From positions 248,001-312,000 of the forward strand of contig NZ_CBDFIX010000001.1 of NCBI RefSeq assembly GCF_965248315.1: DNA of 64,000 nt, given 5' to 3'. Both the position numbers and the translations under genes were made by a program. This DNA comes from Ulvibacterium sp965248315. GTDB taxonomy: Bacteria > Bacteroidota > Bacteroidia > Flavobacteriales > Flavobacteriaceae. This document shows, in pieces, positions 52,167-60,730 of the stretch. How positions within the stretch are numbered: position 1 is the first letter of the stretch; the number at the start of each line of letters is the position of its first letter. The notes below the pieces were generated by a model. That model saw only the letters and a program-made list of their open reading frames with translations, was not told the DNA's origin and did no database searches.

Positions 52167-53470
52167 TTTTAGCTACAAGCATAGGAGGAACCATATTAAT
52201 CACCGTAGTTGCATTTTTGATTCTGTTACTTTTGTTGGTGGCCCTATTATTGTTCACCAAGGAAAAGTTATCTCCGTCTGGTCCGGTGACCATTACCATA
52301 AACGGGGAAAAGCAAATAGAAGTTGCCTCTGGCAGCTCTTTGTTGTCCACACTGGGTAATCAAAAAGTGTTTCTACCATCCGCCTGTGGTGGCGGGGGGA
52401 CCTGTATACAATGTGAGTGCCACGTACTCGCCGGAGGTGGCGAGGCCTTGCCAACGGAGACACCACATTTTTCCAAAAGGGAATTGAACGAGGGGGCTCG
52501 CTTGGCCTGTCAAGTAAAGGTGAAGCAAGATATGGAGATTACCATTCCCGAGGAAGTCTTCGGTATTAAGAAATGGGATGCCACAGTCGTACGTAATTAC
52601 AACGTGGCTTCGTTCATCAAGGAATTTGTTGTTGAAATACCGGATGATATGGGCTATAAGGCAGGGGGCTATATACAGATAGAGATTCCTCCCTGTGAAA
52701 TAAAATATGCCGATATCGATATTACGGCACATCCGGAGGAACATGAAACACCGGATAAATTTCAGGCCGAGTGGGACAAGTTTAATCTATGGCCTTTGGC
52801 AATGAAAAATACCGAAACGGTGGAAAGAGCTTACTCTATGGCTTCTTATCCTGCAGAAGGCAGGGAAATTATGCTGAACGTACGTATTGCAACACCACCT
52901 TGGGACCGTTCCAAAAACGGATGGATGGATGTAAATCCCGGTATAGCCTCGTCCTACATATTTGCCCAAAAACCTGGGGACAAGGTGGTTATTTCGGGAC
53001 CTTATGGCGAGTTTTTTATCAACGAATCGGAATCGGAGATGTTGTATGTCGGTGGGGGTGCCGGTATGGCGCCGATGCGTTCGCACTTGTACCATTTGTT
53101 CAAGACCTTGAAAACTAATAGAAAAGTGACCTATTGGTACGGGGGCCGTTCAAAAAGAGAGCTATTCTATATCGATCATTTTAGGCAGTTGGAAAAAGAC
53201 TTTCCAAACTTTAAGTTCTATATGGCACTTTCGGAACCGCTGGAAGAGGATAATTGGAAGGTGAAGGAAAACTTGGATTCCCCTGGGGATGGTTTTGTAG
53301 GTTTTATCCATAATTGCGTTATTGACAACTATTTAAATCATCACGAATCTCCTGAGGATATAGAACTTTATTTTTGTGGCCCACCATTAATGAACAAGGC
53401 CGTTCAGAAAATGGGTGAGGATTTTGGTATTCCAGATGAGCATATCCGTTTCGACGATTTTGGAGGATAA
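52163..53470 (+). CDS. nqrF: Na+-translocating NADH:quinone reductase subunit F
   Basis: A 435-residue NADH-oxidising subunit: N-terminal membrane helix (about 8-31), [2Fe-2S] domain with CGGGGTCIQC and ACQVKV for the four Cys ligands (about 74-116), then a ferredoxin reductase-type FAD domain (RAYSMASYP) and NADH domain (LYVGGGAGMAPMRSHL, then YWYGGRSKRELFY and LYFCGPPLMNKA). It passes hydride electrons into the pump. Followed by a terminator at 53493. Confidence 0.97.
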   Translation: MILATSIGGTILITVVAFLILLLLLVALLLFTKEKLSPSGPVTITINGEKQIEVASGSSLLSTLGNQKVFLPSACGGGGTCIQCECHVLAGGGEALPTETPHFSKRELNEGARLACQVKVKQDMEITIPEEVFGIKKWDATVVRNYNVASFIKEFVVEIPDDMGYKAGGYIQIEIPPCEIKYADIDITAHPEEHETPDKFQAEWDKFNLWPLAMKNTETVERAYSMASYPAEGREIMLNVRIATPPWDRSKNGWMDVNPGIASSYIFAQKPGDKVVISGPYGEFFINESESEMLYVGGGAGMAPMRSHLYHLFKTLKTNRKVTYWYGGRSKRELFYIDHFRQLEKDFPNFKFYMALSEPLEEDNWKVKENLDSPGDGFVGFIHNCVIDNYLNHHESPEDIELYFCGPPLMNKAVQKMGEDFGIPDEHIRFDDFGG

Positions 53471-53492
53471 CGGGTATACAAAATGATTTTAT

Positions 53493-53529
53493 AACCTGAT
53501 TGGTTCTCTGGACCGGTCAGGTTTTTTTT
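53493..53529 (+). terminator. Terminator of the nqr operon
   Basis: Long hairpin AACCTGATTGGTTC/GGACCGGTCAGGTT with a 3-nt loop (several G-U pairs) followed by an 8-nt T run, 22 nt after the nqrF stop. Confidence 0.85.
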
Positions 53530-53533
53530 GATG

Positions 53534-53541
53534 TAATTTTG
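53534..53541 (+). promoter_or_regulatory. -7 box of the small Nqr-associated gene
   Basis: TAATTTTG, an exact TAnnTTTG match directly behind the nqr terminator; only AAAC separates it from the ATG at 53546, the same AAAC-ATGG arrangement as upstream of the Ada-like gene. Confidence 0.5.
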
Positions 53542-53545
53542 AAAC

Positions 53546-53914
53546 ATGGGCAAACCATTGACGGAGCAGGAACTTCACAACCTTGCCATGAATATTGTGG
53601 GCAAGCAGTTGGAAACCGAGGGCTATGAATTTATGGGGGTCAACAGTAAACCCAAAAAGAATCCCCAATTTGTTTGTCTTAAGGAAAAACAATTACACTT
53701 CATCGTTGTACGAAATGTGGATTATCCGAATGACCCCAAAGACTATGATTTGGAATTAGTACATAAGGTAAGGGCACATGCCGAAAAGTTTGAGGCACGT
53801 ACCTATTATGCCGGTGTTGGGCTTTCCAATGCAAGCGATCAAAAATTACCCGTATTCTTGAATGAAGCTTATATAGTGGATTATGACGGACTTATTGAAA
53901 TTTACGATGAATAG
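53546..53914 (+). CDS. Small Nqr-associated conserved protein
   Basis: A 122-residue soluble protein without signal peptide (start MGKPLTEQELHNLAMNIVGKQLE; middle FVCLKEKQLHFIVVRNVDYP; end LPVFLNEAYIVDYDGLIEIYDE). In flavobacteria such proteins are often labelled as Nqr subunit F by position only; it has no Fe-S, FAD or NADH motif, so that label is not supported by the sequence. It lies between nqrF and apbE, overlapping the chosen apbE start by 8 bp, which links it to Nqr maturation. Its own function is unknown. Confidence 0.75.
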   Translation: MGKPLTEQELHNLAMNIVGKQLETEGYEFMGVNSKPKKNPQFVCLKEKQLHFIVVRNVDYPNDPKDYDLELVHKVRAHAEKFEARTYYAGVGLSNASDQKLPVFLNEAYIVDYDGLIEIYDE

Positions 53915-54926
53915 GATTGGATTACTTTTTCTGTCGACCGTTTTTATACTTTCTTGTTCCCCCGACGCCTCCAAATTAGTACAAAACGGGAATGCTGGAG
54001 GTGCTTTAGGGACTTCCTATAGCATTATTTATTTGTCGAATGGGAAACAGGATTTCGAAAAAGAAATCGACTCTGTATTCGCGGTAATCAACAAATCCTT
54101 GTCCACGTATCTCCCGGATTCGGATATATCCAAAATCAATCAAGGCGATACTACCGTAGTGGTGGATAAAATGTTCAGGGAAGTATTTGAACTTTCCCAA
54201 GAGGTAAATCGTATGACGGATGGCTATTTTGATCCCACGGTTGGAGTTTTGGTCAATGCATGGGGATTTGGTCCAAGCCCGTCCATCAAAATGGATAGTA
54301 CAGTTGTTGATAGTCTTCTGGCTTTCGTAGGATTGGAAAAGGTAGATTTGACCGAATCCAATCGGGTCAAAAAGGAGAATCCCAATATTTATTTGGATTT
54401 CAATGCTATTGCCAAGGGATATGCCATTGATCGATTGGCCGCTTTTTTGGACGAAAAGGAAATTTCCGACTACCTTATTGAAGTAGGTGGGGAACTTGTA
54501 GGCAAAGGAGAAAACCGGATAAAGGGAAAACCATGGGTAGTGGGTATAGACGATCCCCAAATTGAAGAAGGAAGGCGCCTTAAAATTCTCATGCAATTAA
54601 AGGATAGGGCATTGGCCTCCTCGGGAAACTACCGGAAGTTTCGGATAGATTCCATTACAGGGAAAAAATATGTACATACGATAGATCCCAAATCCGGATT
54701 CACAAAAAATGGAAGCACCTTGGGAACTACGGTTTTGGCAAATACCTGTGGAGAAGCGGATGCCTACGCGACTGCTTTTATGGCCATGGATCTCCAGGAC
54801 GCACTTGCTTTATTGGCCGCACAAAAGGAACTTGATGCCTATATCGTTTATCTGGATGAAGCAGGGGAAGCCCAGGAATTTATGACAGAGGGTTTTAAGG
54901 ACTTAGTAATGAATCCCAATGGTTAA
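53907..54926 (+). CDS. apbE: FAD:protein FMN transferase ApbE
   Basis: About 339 residues from the ATG at 53907, which places the start just before a lipoprotein signal peptide (LLFLSTVFILSCSP); an open frame from 53883 would extend it without need. ApbE attaches FMN to Thr of NqrB and NqrC in the periplasm. Markers: LGTSYSIIY, LDFNAIAKGYAIDRLAAFL, YLIEVGGELVGKG, ASSGNYRKF and DAYATAFMAMD. The nqr genes immediately upstream are its targets. Confidence 0.95.
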   Translation: MNRIGLLFLSTVFILSCSPDASKLVQNGNAGGALGTSYSIIYLSNGKQDFEKEIDSVFAVINKSLSTYLPDSDISKINQGDTTVVVDKMFREVFELSQEVNRMTDGYFDPTVGVLVNAWGFGPSPSIKMDSTVVDSLLAFVGLEKVDLTESNRVKKENPNIYLDFNAIAKGYAIDRLAAFLDEKEISDYLIEVGGELVGKGENRIKGKPWVVGIDDPQIEEGRRLKILMQLKDRALASSGNYRKFRIDSITGKKYVHTIDPKSGFTKNGSTLGTTVLANTCGEADAYATAFMAMDLQDALALLAAQKELDAYIVYLDEAGEAQEFMTEGFKDLVMNPNG

Positions 54927-55014
54927 AGTGTGGAAAACTATTGGTGTTTTCAGTTATGTGGAAGCCCCTTTGTATATTTAGCCTTCATCAATCCATTTGC
55001 TTCGGCTGTTTGGC

Positions 55015-56094
55015 ATGTTTTCCTTTACCAATGTAATCCATATTATCATCATTTTTCAGGGGACCTTGCTTGCCATTTATATTTTGGTCTCAAATAACAA
55101 AAAAAGCAGGGGAGACCTTCTTTTAGCTACAATAATAGGAACCCTTACCATACAGGTTTTGGGGCTTTTCCTTGCGAATAGGGGCATCTCTAGCGCTTTG
55201 TTTCAAAGTGTTAATTGTGCGTATGGCTTTTTGTACGGACCGTTATTGTTTTTTTATATCAGGTGCATCACCCAAAAACGGTTTGTTTTTTCAAAGGTAG
55301 ACTTCCTTCATTTTTTTCCTTTCCTGGTCATTTGTTTTGGTATTTGGTTTACAAATGGCAAGGTATGTAGTCCAGAAACCTATATCGGATATGTGGTCCA
55401 TATTCTTTTTTACATTTTTTTATGTTTTATTCAGGTAAAAAAATATAAACAGGTAATGAAGACCAACTATTCACAATTGGAGTCGTTGAACGTAGGATGG
55501 CTGCATGGGGTCTTTGTTGTATTTTGCTTGATCGTTCTTACGGATATTGCACAGTTCATCGCATTCTTTTTGGGCTTAAACACCTATTTTTTAGAGAATG
55601 CCGTGTTTCTCTTGATGCTTGTAACCATTAATTTGCTTTATTTCTATGGATTTACCTCCTCCAGAAAACCTTTTGGCTACAGTAAGGAAGATTTGTTGTT
55701 TACTACGGCCTTAACATTAACATCCCGTAAACGAATCAATACCACGCTTGAAGAAAATAAAAAACTTATAGCGAAGTTGGAAGGTCATATGCTTACCCAT
55801 GAATCCTTTAAAAACTATGACCTAACGATTGCCACCTTGGCCCAAGAGATCGATATACCCAAAAGAAGACTTTCCGAATTGATCAATGACCATTATGATC
55901 AAAATTTTGTAGACTTTATCAATACGTACCGAATCAATAGCGCCAAGGAAAGGTTTATGAGTCCTAAGAGCCAGACTGAAACTATCTTGGAAGTATTGTA
56001 TGAAGTGGGATTCAATTCAAAATCATCATTCAATACTGCTTTTAAGAAAAAAACCGGAATTACACCTTCGGAGTTTAAATCTAAGTACAAATAA
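55015..56094 (+). CDS. Membrane-bound AraC-type transcriptional regulator
   Basis: About 359 residues from the ATG at 55015 (the open frame begins with a TTG at 54997). Seven hydrophobic spans make up residues 1-220, followed by a cytoplasmic AraC helix-turn-helix domain (about 250-359; DLTIATLAQEIDIPKRRLSELINDHYDQ, then EVLYEVGFNSKSSFNTAFKKKTGITPSEFK). Such seven-span regulators are common in Flavobacteriaceae; the signal sensed is unknown. The TlpA-like gene 100 nt downstream may be a target. Confidence 0.85.
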   Translation: MFSFTNVIHIIIIFQGTLLAIYILVSNNKKSRGDLLLATIIGTLTIQVLGLFLANRGISSALFQSVNCAYGFLYGPLLFFYIRCITQKRFVFSKVDFLHFFPFLVICFGIWFTNGKVCSPETYIGYVVHILFYIFLCFIQVKKYKQVMKTNYSQLESLNVGWLHGVFVVFCLIVLTDIAQFIAFFLGLNTYFLENAVFLLMLVTINLLYFYGFTSSRKPFGYSKEDLLFTTALTLTSRKRINTTLEENKKLIAKLEGHMLTHESFKNYDLTIATLAQEIDIPKRRLSELINDHYDQNFVDFINTYRINSAKERFMSPKSQTETILEVLYEVGFNSKSSFNTAFKKKTGITPSEFKSKYK

Positions 56095-56160
56095 CATTTC
56101 TACTACTTTTTAAAAGAGTTCGGATTCGCGTTTTCAGACGACTGATGTTTGCAATCGACC

Positions 56161-56168
56161 TAATTTTG
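56161..56168 (+). promoter_or_regulatory. -7 box of the TlpA-like gene
   Basis: TAATTTTG, an exact TAnnTTTG match, 25 nt before the start codon. Confidence 0.5.
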
Positions 56169-56193
56169 GCAGCAAACTTTAAAAACATCAATT

Positions 56194-57273
56194 ATGAAAA
56201 CGATCAAAATTTTAGCGCTAATCTGCATTTTTATCTGTAGTTGTAGATCCCAACAAGGCCCAGAAATTACATTTTCCTTTGAAACAGAATCAGATGAAAT
56301 CACTTCAGTTACCATTTCCAAGTACAATTTTGGTTTGGAGAAAATGGTTGAATGGAAATCCTTGGATAATCTGGTTCCCCAAAAAACCTATCAAACAACG
56401 GATAAGTTTTTGGAACCGTCCATCTACGCCTTAAAACTAAACACGGGTAAAGGGATGAGAATAGCAGTTGAGCAAAGCGGTGCCGTCAAAATTAAAATTG
56501 AGGATGGGATAAAGCTGGAATCAAAGGTTGCCTCCAATCTGGATTTTGATAAGAGTATTGAAAATCTCAACAACCAATTTTTTGCCGGAATGATTCAGGA
56601 TTTTGATAAAGCCATGAAAGAAAACGATCAACAAAGAATAGAAGAGCTTGAAAAGGAGAAGGACAAGGTTTTGGTGCAATTTATAAAATCCATGGAGAAC
56701 CTGGTAAGGAATATGGGGCCATCGGCCAAAGCTTACAATGCCCTAGGCTATTTTGATCTTACCAAAAACAGAGACTTTTTCAAGGAGATGATTGTCAGGT
56801 TTGAAGCGGAGTACCCTTCAAGCGGAATGAGCAAGTCGTTAAGAACACGCATAGATAAAGCCGCTCAACTTGCCATAGGGAGCGAAATGGCAAATTTTAA
56901 GGCGCTAAATAAAGAAGGGGTTCCGGTAAATCTTTCCGATTATAGGGGAGGCTATGTACTAGTGGATTTTTGGGCATCATGGTGCAGGCCTTGCAGGGTG
57001 GAAAACCCGAAACTCCTTGAACTTTATACCAATCATAAGGGAGCAAAGTTTGAAATTATCGGGGTAAGCATAGATTCGGACAGTGACGTATGGGAAAAAG
57101 CCATCCAGAAAGATGGAACTGTTTGGAATCAAATCTTGGACAAAGACCAGACCATTTTTAAACAGTATTTGTTATCATCCCTTCCAGCGAATTTTTTGTT
57201 AGACCAAGAGGGTAGGATCATCGCGAGAAATATGACCGCTGAAGAACTGAAAACCAAGCTTGAAACCCTTTAA
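56194..57273 (+). CDS. TlpA-like thioredoxin-fold lipoprotein
   Basis: A 359-residue lipoprotein (IFICSCRSQQ; Cys near residue 17). An N-terminal beta-rich domain (about 25-110, DUF4369-like) is followed by a helical Lys/Glu-rich linker (about 115-175) and a C-terminal thioredoxin fold (about 225-359) with WASWCRPCRVENPKLLELY (CxxC redox pair) and SSLPANFLLDQEGRII (cis-Pro loop). It is a likely periplasmic thiol-disulfide oxidoreductase/reductant carrier. The partner is unknown. Confidence 0.85.
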   Translation: MKTIKILALICIFICSCRSQQGPEITFSFETESDEITSVTISKYNFGLEKMVEWKSLDNLVPQKTYQTTDKFLEPSIYALKLNTGKGMRIAVEQSGAVKIKIEDGIKLESKVASNLDFDKSIENLNNQFFAGMIQDFDKAMKENDQQRIEELEKEKDKVLVQFIKSMENLVRNMGPSAKAYNALGYFDLTKNRDFFKEMIVRFEAEYPSSGMSKSLRTRIDKAAQLAIGSEMANFKALNKEGVPVNLSDYRGGYVLVDFWASWCRPCRVENPKLLELYTNHKGAKFEIIGVSIDSDSDVWEKAIQKDGTVWNQILDKDQTIFKQYLLSSLPANFLLDQEGRIIARNMTAEELKTKLETL

Positions 57274-57309
57274 TAAGTTATGTTCAAAAAAGATTTCGAT
57301 TATGGGGAA

Positions 57310-58074
57310 TCATTTTCTTACCAAGGGAATGATTTCCCCTTTGGCCAAGCGATATCTTTCTATTTCCTTATCGGATAGGGATGCTGTGTAATCTATTTCG
57401 TCTACAGTAAATCCTACACTGCGCAATTTATCAAAGTAATCCCTGCCATAAATACGGACATGATCGTACTGCCCGAAGATTTCTGCGCGCTTTCTTCTAT
57501 CGGTAATGGAATCATCCTCAAAGGTCTTTTCCCTTCTTAGGTCTTGGGGAATCTGAAATATGCCCCATCCATTTGGTTTTAGCACTCTATACAATTCTTG
57601 CATGGCTTTGGTATCATCAGGGATATGTTCCAAAACATGATTGCAAAGAATAACATCGAACGAATTGTCTTTAAAAGGTAAGTTACAAATATCAGCCTTT
57701 ACGTCTGCCAGAGGGGAGTCCAAGTCCGTGGTAACGTAATTCAAGTTTTTCAGTTTTTGAAAGCGTTTGTGAAACGCCTGCTCCGGGGCAAAATGCAATA
57801 GGCTATATTTCTTGGAAAAGAAGTCCGTTTTATTTTGTAGAAACAACCATAACAATCGATGACGTTCCAAGGATAGTGTGGATGGCGATAAAACATTCTC
57901 CCTAGGATTTTCGTAGCCATAGGGAAGAAATGTCCGAAAGGACCTTTGGTCTATGGGATCAACATAGGAACTGCCTTTCATGAAAAAGGCAAGTACAGGC
58001 CTGACCCAATAACTCAATTTTATCAGAAGGGGTCTGGGTATGGCGTTAAGAATGTATTTGAAAAATTTTGACAC
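57310..58074 (-). CDS. Class I SAM-dependent methyltransferase
   Basis: A 254-residue methyltransferase: KYSLLHFAPEQAFHKRFQ with the SAM-binding region, YVTTDLDSPLADVKADICNLPFKDNSFDVILCNHVLEHIPDDTKAMQELYRVLKPNGWGIFQIP (motifs II to III). It resembles methyltransferase-11 type enzymes. The substrate is not known. A truncated GxxExxY fragment lies between it and map on the same strand. Confidence 0.8.
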   Translation of the reverse strand: MSKFFKYILNAIPRPLLIKLSYWVRPVLAFFMKGSSYVDPIDQRSFRTFLPYGYENPRENVLSPSTLSLERHRLLWLFLQNKTDFFSKKYSLLHFAPEQAFHKRFQKLKNLNYVTTDLDSPLADVKADICNLPFKDNSFDVILCNHVLEHIPDDTKAMQELYRVLKPNGWGIFQIPQDLRREKTFEDDSITDRRKRAEIFGQYDHVRIYGRDYFDKLRSVGFTVDEIDYTASLSDKEIERYRLAKGEIIPLVRK

Positions 58075-58099
58075 GAATTACGCGAATTGTCATTAATCT

Positions 58100-58213
58100 T
58101 TAAAGAGCTACACTGTACACGGCTTCACTAAACCCTTTACCTAATTCGTTATGGACATCCATACAAAGACCAATTATACAATAGGATTCGTCTTTGTAAA
58201 TGATGTCGGACAT
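58100..58213 (-). pseudogene. Truncated GxxExxY-family fragment
   Basis: A 37-codon frame from ATG at 58213 to TAA at 58100 reads MSDIIYKDESYCIIGLC, then MDVHNELGKGFSEAVYSVAL. This matches the N-terminal third of GxxExxY proteins (about 120 residues, signature GxxExxY, here GFSEAVY). The remaining two thirds are missing. The sequence AATTCGTGTC flanks it in inverted orientation on both sides (about 58066-58075 and 58235-58244), suggesting an insertion or repeat-element remnant. Confidence 0.65.
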
Positions 58214-58230
58214 AACAAAAATTCGAGAGA

Positions 58231-59046
58231 TTAGTGAAATTCGTGTCTTCGAAATTCTGCCTCTTCATCACTTTGTATCCCCAGGGCATCGTAGATGTAT
58301 TGATATGTAGACAATAGTTCCGGTTTGCCGTTCACCAAGGCAACGTTATGCTCAAAGTGCGCACTGGGTTTCCCATCGGCGGTCAAAATGGTCCATCCAT
58401 CGCTTAGTTGTTTTATCCGTCGTGTACCCATGTTGATCATTGGCTCTATGGCAACCACCATCCCCTCAACAAATTTTTTCCCACGCCCCCGTTTTCCGTA
58501 ATTGGGCATTTCCGGACTTTCGTGTAGCTTCTTGCCCAAACCATGGCCGACTAGTTCGCGCACTACACCATAGCCGTGGCTTTCACAATAGTTTTGGATG
58601 GCAAAACCTACATCCCCAACCCTGTTTCCCATCCTGAACTCGCGAATACCAATATAAAGGGATTCCTTAGTGACCTGCAACAATTTTTTGGTTGCTACCG
58701 CAACCTCCCCAACTTCAAAGGTATAGGCATGATCTCCATAAAACTCATTTTTAAGAGCACCGCAGTCTACTGAAATGATATCTCCATCCTGCAAGGGCTC
58801 ATTATTAGGGATACCATGGACGACCTGCGCATTGGGGCTCATGTTTAAGGTGTTGGGAAAGTCGTACATACCCAAAAAGCCAGGTTTAGCACCATGGTCT
58901 CGAATAAATTCCTCGGCAAGCTTATCCAAGTATAATGAGGTGACTCCGGGTTTTATTTCCCCGGCCAACATACCCAACGTTTTGGAAACGATCAATGCAC
59001 TCTCGCGCATTAATTCTATTTCTTCCGATGTTTTTATTTTTACCAT
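58231..59046 (-). CDS. map: Methionine aminopeptidase type I
   Basis: A 271-residue metalloenzyme from the ATG at 59046 that removes N-terminal Met from new proteins. Landmarks: MVKIKTSEEIELMRESALIVS, INMSPNAQVVHGIPNNEPLQDGDIISVDCGALKNEFYGDHAYTF (first metal Asp), GHGLGKKLHESPEMPNYG (metal His), VVAIEPMIN (metal Glu) and HFEHNVALV (last metal Glu). The C-terminal end RRHEFH is encoded by the AATTCGTGTC repeat that ends the gene. Upstream, the frame is open to a TTG at 59055, but the -7 box TACCTTTG (59053-59060) overlaps it, so ATG 59046 is chosen. The mRNA would start within a few nt of the ATG. Confidence 0.93.
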   Translation of the reverse strand: MVKIKTSEEIELMRESALIVSKTLGMLAGEIKPGVTSLYLDKLAEEFIRDHGAKPGFLGMYDFPNTLNMSPNAQVVHGIPNNEPLQDGDIISVDCGALKNEFYGDHAYTFEVGEVAVATKKLLQVTKESLYIGIREFRMGNRVGDVGFAIQNYCESHGYGVVRELVGHGLGKKLHESPEMPNYGKRGRGKKFVEGMVVAIEPMINMGTRRIKQLSDGWTILTADGKPSAHFEHNVALVNGKPELLSTYQYIYDALGIQSDEEAEFRRHEFH

Positions 59047-59052
59047 AGTCCG

Positions 59053-59060
59053 CAAAGGTA
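59053..59060 (-). promoter_or_regulatory. -7 box of map, 6 nt before its ATG
   Basis: TACCTTTG on the minus strand matches TAnnTTTG exactly and is separated from the map ATG by 6 nt (CGGACT), so the mRNA should be leaderless or nearly so. Confidence 0.6.
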
Positions 59061-59079
59061 AACAAATGCAATAAGTTCT

Positions 59080-60597
59080 TTAAACTAAAGGCTTTTGGGT
59101 CATCAATTGAGGTTGGGGAATGCCCATTAGTTTGAGTATGGTCGGGGCTATATCGCCTAGGACACCATCTTTTACTTCCTTAATATCTTCATCAACTATA
59201 ATTAAGGGCACAGGATTTGTAGTGTGGGCGGTATTGGGACTGCCGTCAGGATTGATCATAGTATCACAATTGCCGTGGTCTGCAATGACTATGGTAGAAT
59301 ATCCATTCTCTAGTCCGGCCGTAATTACAGATTCCGCGCACTGATCTACGGTCTCGCAAGCTTTTATGGCCGCATTCATATCCCCGGTATGACCTACCAT
59401 ATCCGGATTGGCAAAGTTTAGACATACAAAACCTGCTTCCTTCTTTTCCAATTCAGGAATAATGGCATCCCGTATTTCGTAGGCACTCATTTCTGGTTTT
59501 AAGTCGTATGTGGCCACTTTCGGTGAAGGACACAGAATCCGTTGTTCCCCTTCGAAAGGAACTTCCTGGCCACCGTTGAAGAAAAAGGTCACATGCGGGT
59601 ATTTTTCCGTTTCGGCAATACGTATTTGTTTTTTTCCGGCCAGAGCCAGAGTCTCTCCCAGAGTTTCTTTAATGTTATCCTTGTCATACACCACCTTGAT
59701 ACCATTAAAGGAATCGTCATAGTTGGTTAAGGTGACATAGTACAAGTCTAATTTATGCATTTGATGTTCGGGCATATCCTGTTGACTTAACACCTGGGTA
59801 AGTTCCCTCCCGCGGTCCGTCCTGAAATTGAAGAAAACCACCACGTCATCCTCCTCGATTTTGGTCAGGGGCTCATTGGTATTATCCACCATAACAATCG
59901 GCTTTAAGAACTCGTCGGTTATACCGTCATCATAACTTTTTTGGACGGTTTCCGATACTTGGGACGACTTTTCCCCTTTGGCCTGGACCATTAAATCATA
60001 GGCCTGTTTAACACGATCCCATCTTTTATCACGGTCCATGGCAAAATACCTGCCGATTACAGAGGCCAACGAGGCATTTTTATCCGAACAGAAATCCACA
60101 AGATCCTGTAAAAACCCTTTACCACTTCTGGGATCAACATCCCTTCCATCGGTAAAGGCGTGAACATACATATTTTGCACGTTGTAACTCTCCCCAGCAT
60201 TGATCAAACCTTTTAAATGGGATATATGGCTATGTACTCCTCCATCACTTACCAACCCTAAAAAGTGTACGGCCTTATGGTTTGCATTCGCATAGGCAAA
60301 AGCCTCTTGTAACACCTTTTCTTCCTTAAGCTTATCCTCCTTTACAGCCAAATTGATCTTGGCGAGATCCTGATATACAATTCTTCCTGCACCTAAATTC
60401 ATGTGCCCTACCTCACTATTACCCATTTGGCCTTCGGGAAGTCCAACGTTCATGCCATCCGTAAGAAGATTGGCACTGGGATATTTTTTATAAAGACTAT
60501 CAATAAATGGCGTATTTGCATTATCTATGGCAGAGACTTTAGGATCTGGGGATTTTCCCCAACCATCCAAAATCATTAATATCACTTTTTTGTTCAT
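59080..60597 (-). CDS. gpmI: 2,3-bisphosphoglycerate-independent phosphoglycerate mutase
   Basis: A 505-residue enzyme of the alkaline phosphatase superfamily that interconverts 3- and 2-phosphoglycerate with two Mn2+ ions. Landmarks: KVILMILDGWGKSP, GLPEGQMGNSEVGHMNLGAGRIVYQD (phosphoserine Ser in NSEVGH), HSHISHLKGLI, HAFTDGRDVDPRSGKGFL, FNFRTDRGRELTQ, NFANPDMVGHTGDMNAAIKACE, and IVIADHGNCD. The length is normal. A TTG-N21-TACTTTTG promoter precedes it. Confidence 0.97.
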   Translation of the reverse strand: MNKKVILMILDGWGKSPDPKVSAIDNANTPFIDSLYKKYPSANLLTDGMNVGLPEGQMGNSEVGHMNLGAGRIVYQDLAKINLAVKEDKLKEEKVLQEAFAYANANHKAVHFLGLVSDGGVHSHISHLKGLINAGESYNVQNMYVHAFTDGRDVDPRSGKGFLQDLVDFCSDKNASLASVIGRYFAMDRDKRWDRVKQAYDLMVQAKGEKSSQVSETVQKSYDDGITDEFLKPIVMVDNTNEPLTKIEEDDVVVFFNFRTDRGRELTQVLSQQDMPEHQMHKLDLYYVTLTNYDDSFNGIKVVYDKDNIKETLGETLALAGKKQIRIAETEKYPHVTFFFNGGQEVPFEGEQRILCPSPKVATYDLKPEMSAYEIRDAIIPELEKKEAGFVCLNFANPDMVGHTGDMNAAIKACETVDQCAESVITAGLENGYSTIVIADHGNCDTMINPDGSPNTAHTTNPVPLIIVDEDIKEVKDGVLGDIAPTILKLMGIPQPQLMTQKPLV

Positions 60598-60618
60598 CTC
60601 TCAATTTTTATAAAGTTT

Positions 60619-60650
60619 CAAAAGTAGTATGATCTGGTACGAATTGCCAA
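60619..60650 (-). promoter_or_regulatory. Promoter of gpmI
   Basis: On the minus strand TTG (about 60648-60650), 21-nt spacer and TACTTTTG (60619-60626), about 22 nt before the gpmI start codon. Confidence 0.65.
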
Positions 60651-60695
60651 TAATACGACCTTCTTTTTTGCCTATATGAAGTAGCAAGAAACGGA

Positions 60696-60726
60696 TTGTG
60701 GGACGTGGCCAATTCGGTTACTTTTG
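60696..60726 (+). promoter_or_regulatory. Promoter of the Ada-like gene, box 4 nt from ATG
   Basis: TTG (60696-60698), 20-nt spacer and TACTTTTG (60719-60726); AAAC then separates the box from the ATG at 60731, so transcription must begin at or inside the first codons or just before them. Confidence 0.6.
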
Positions 60727-60730
60727 AAAC

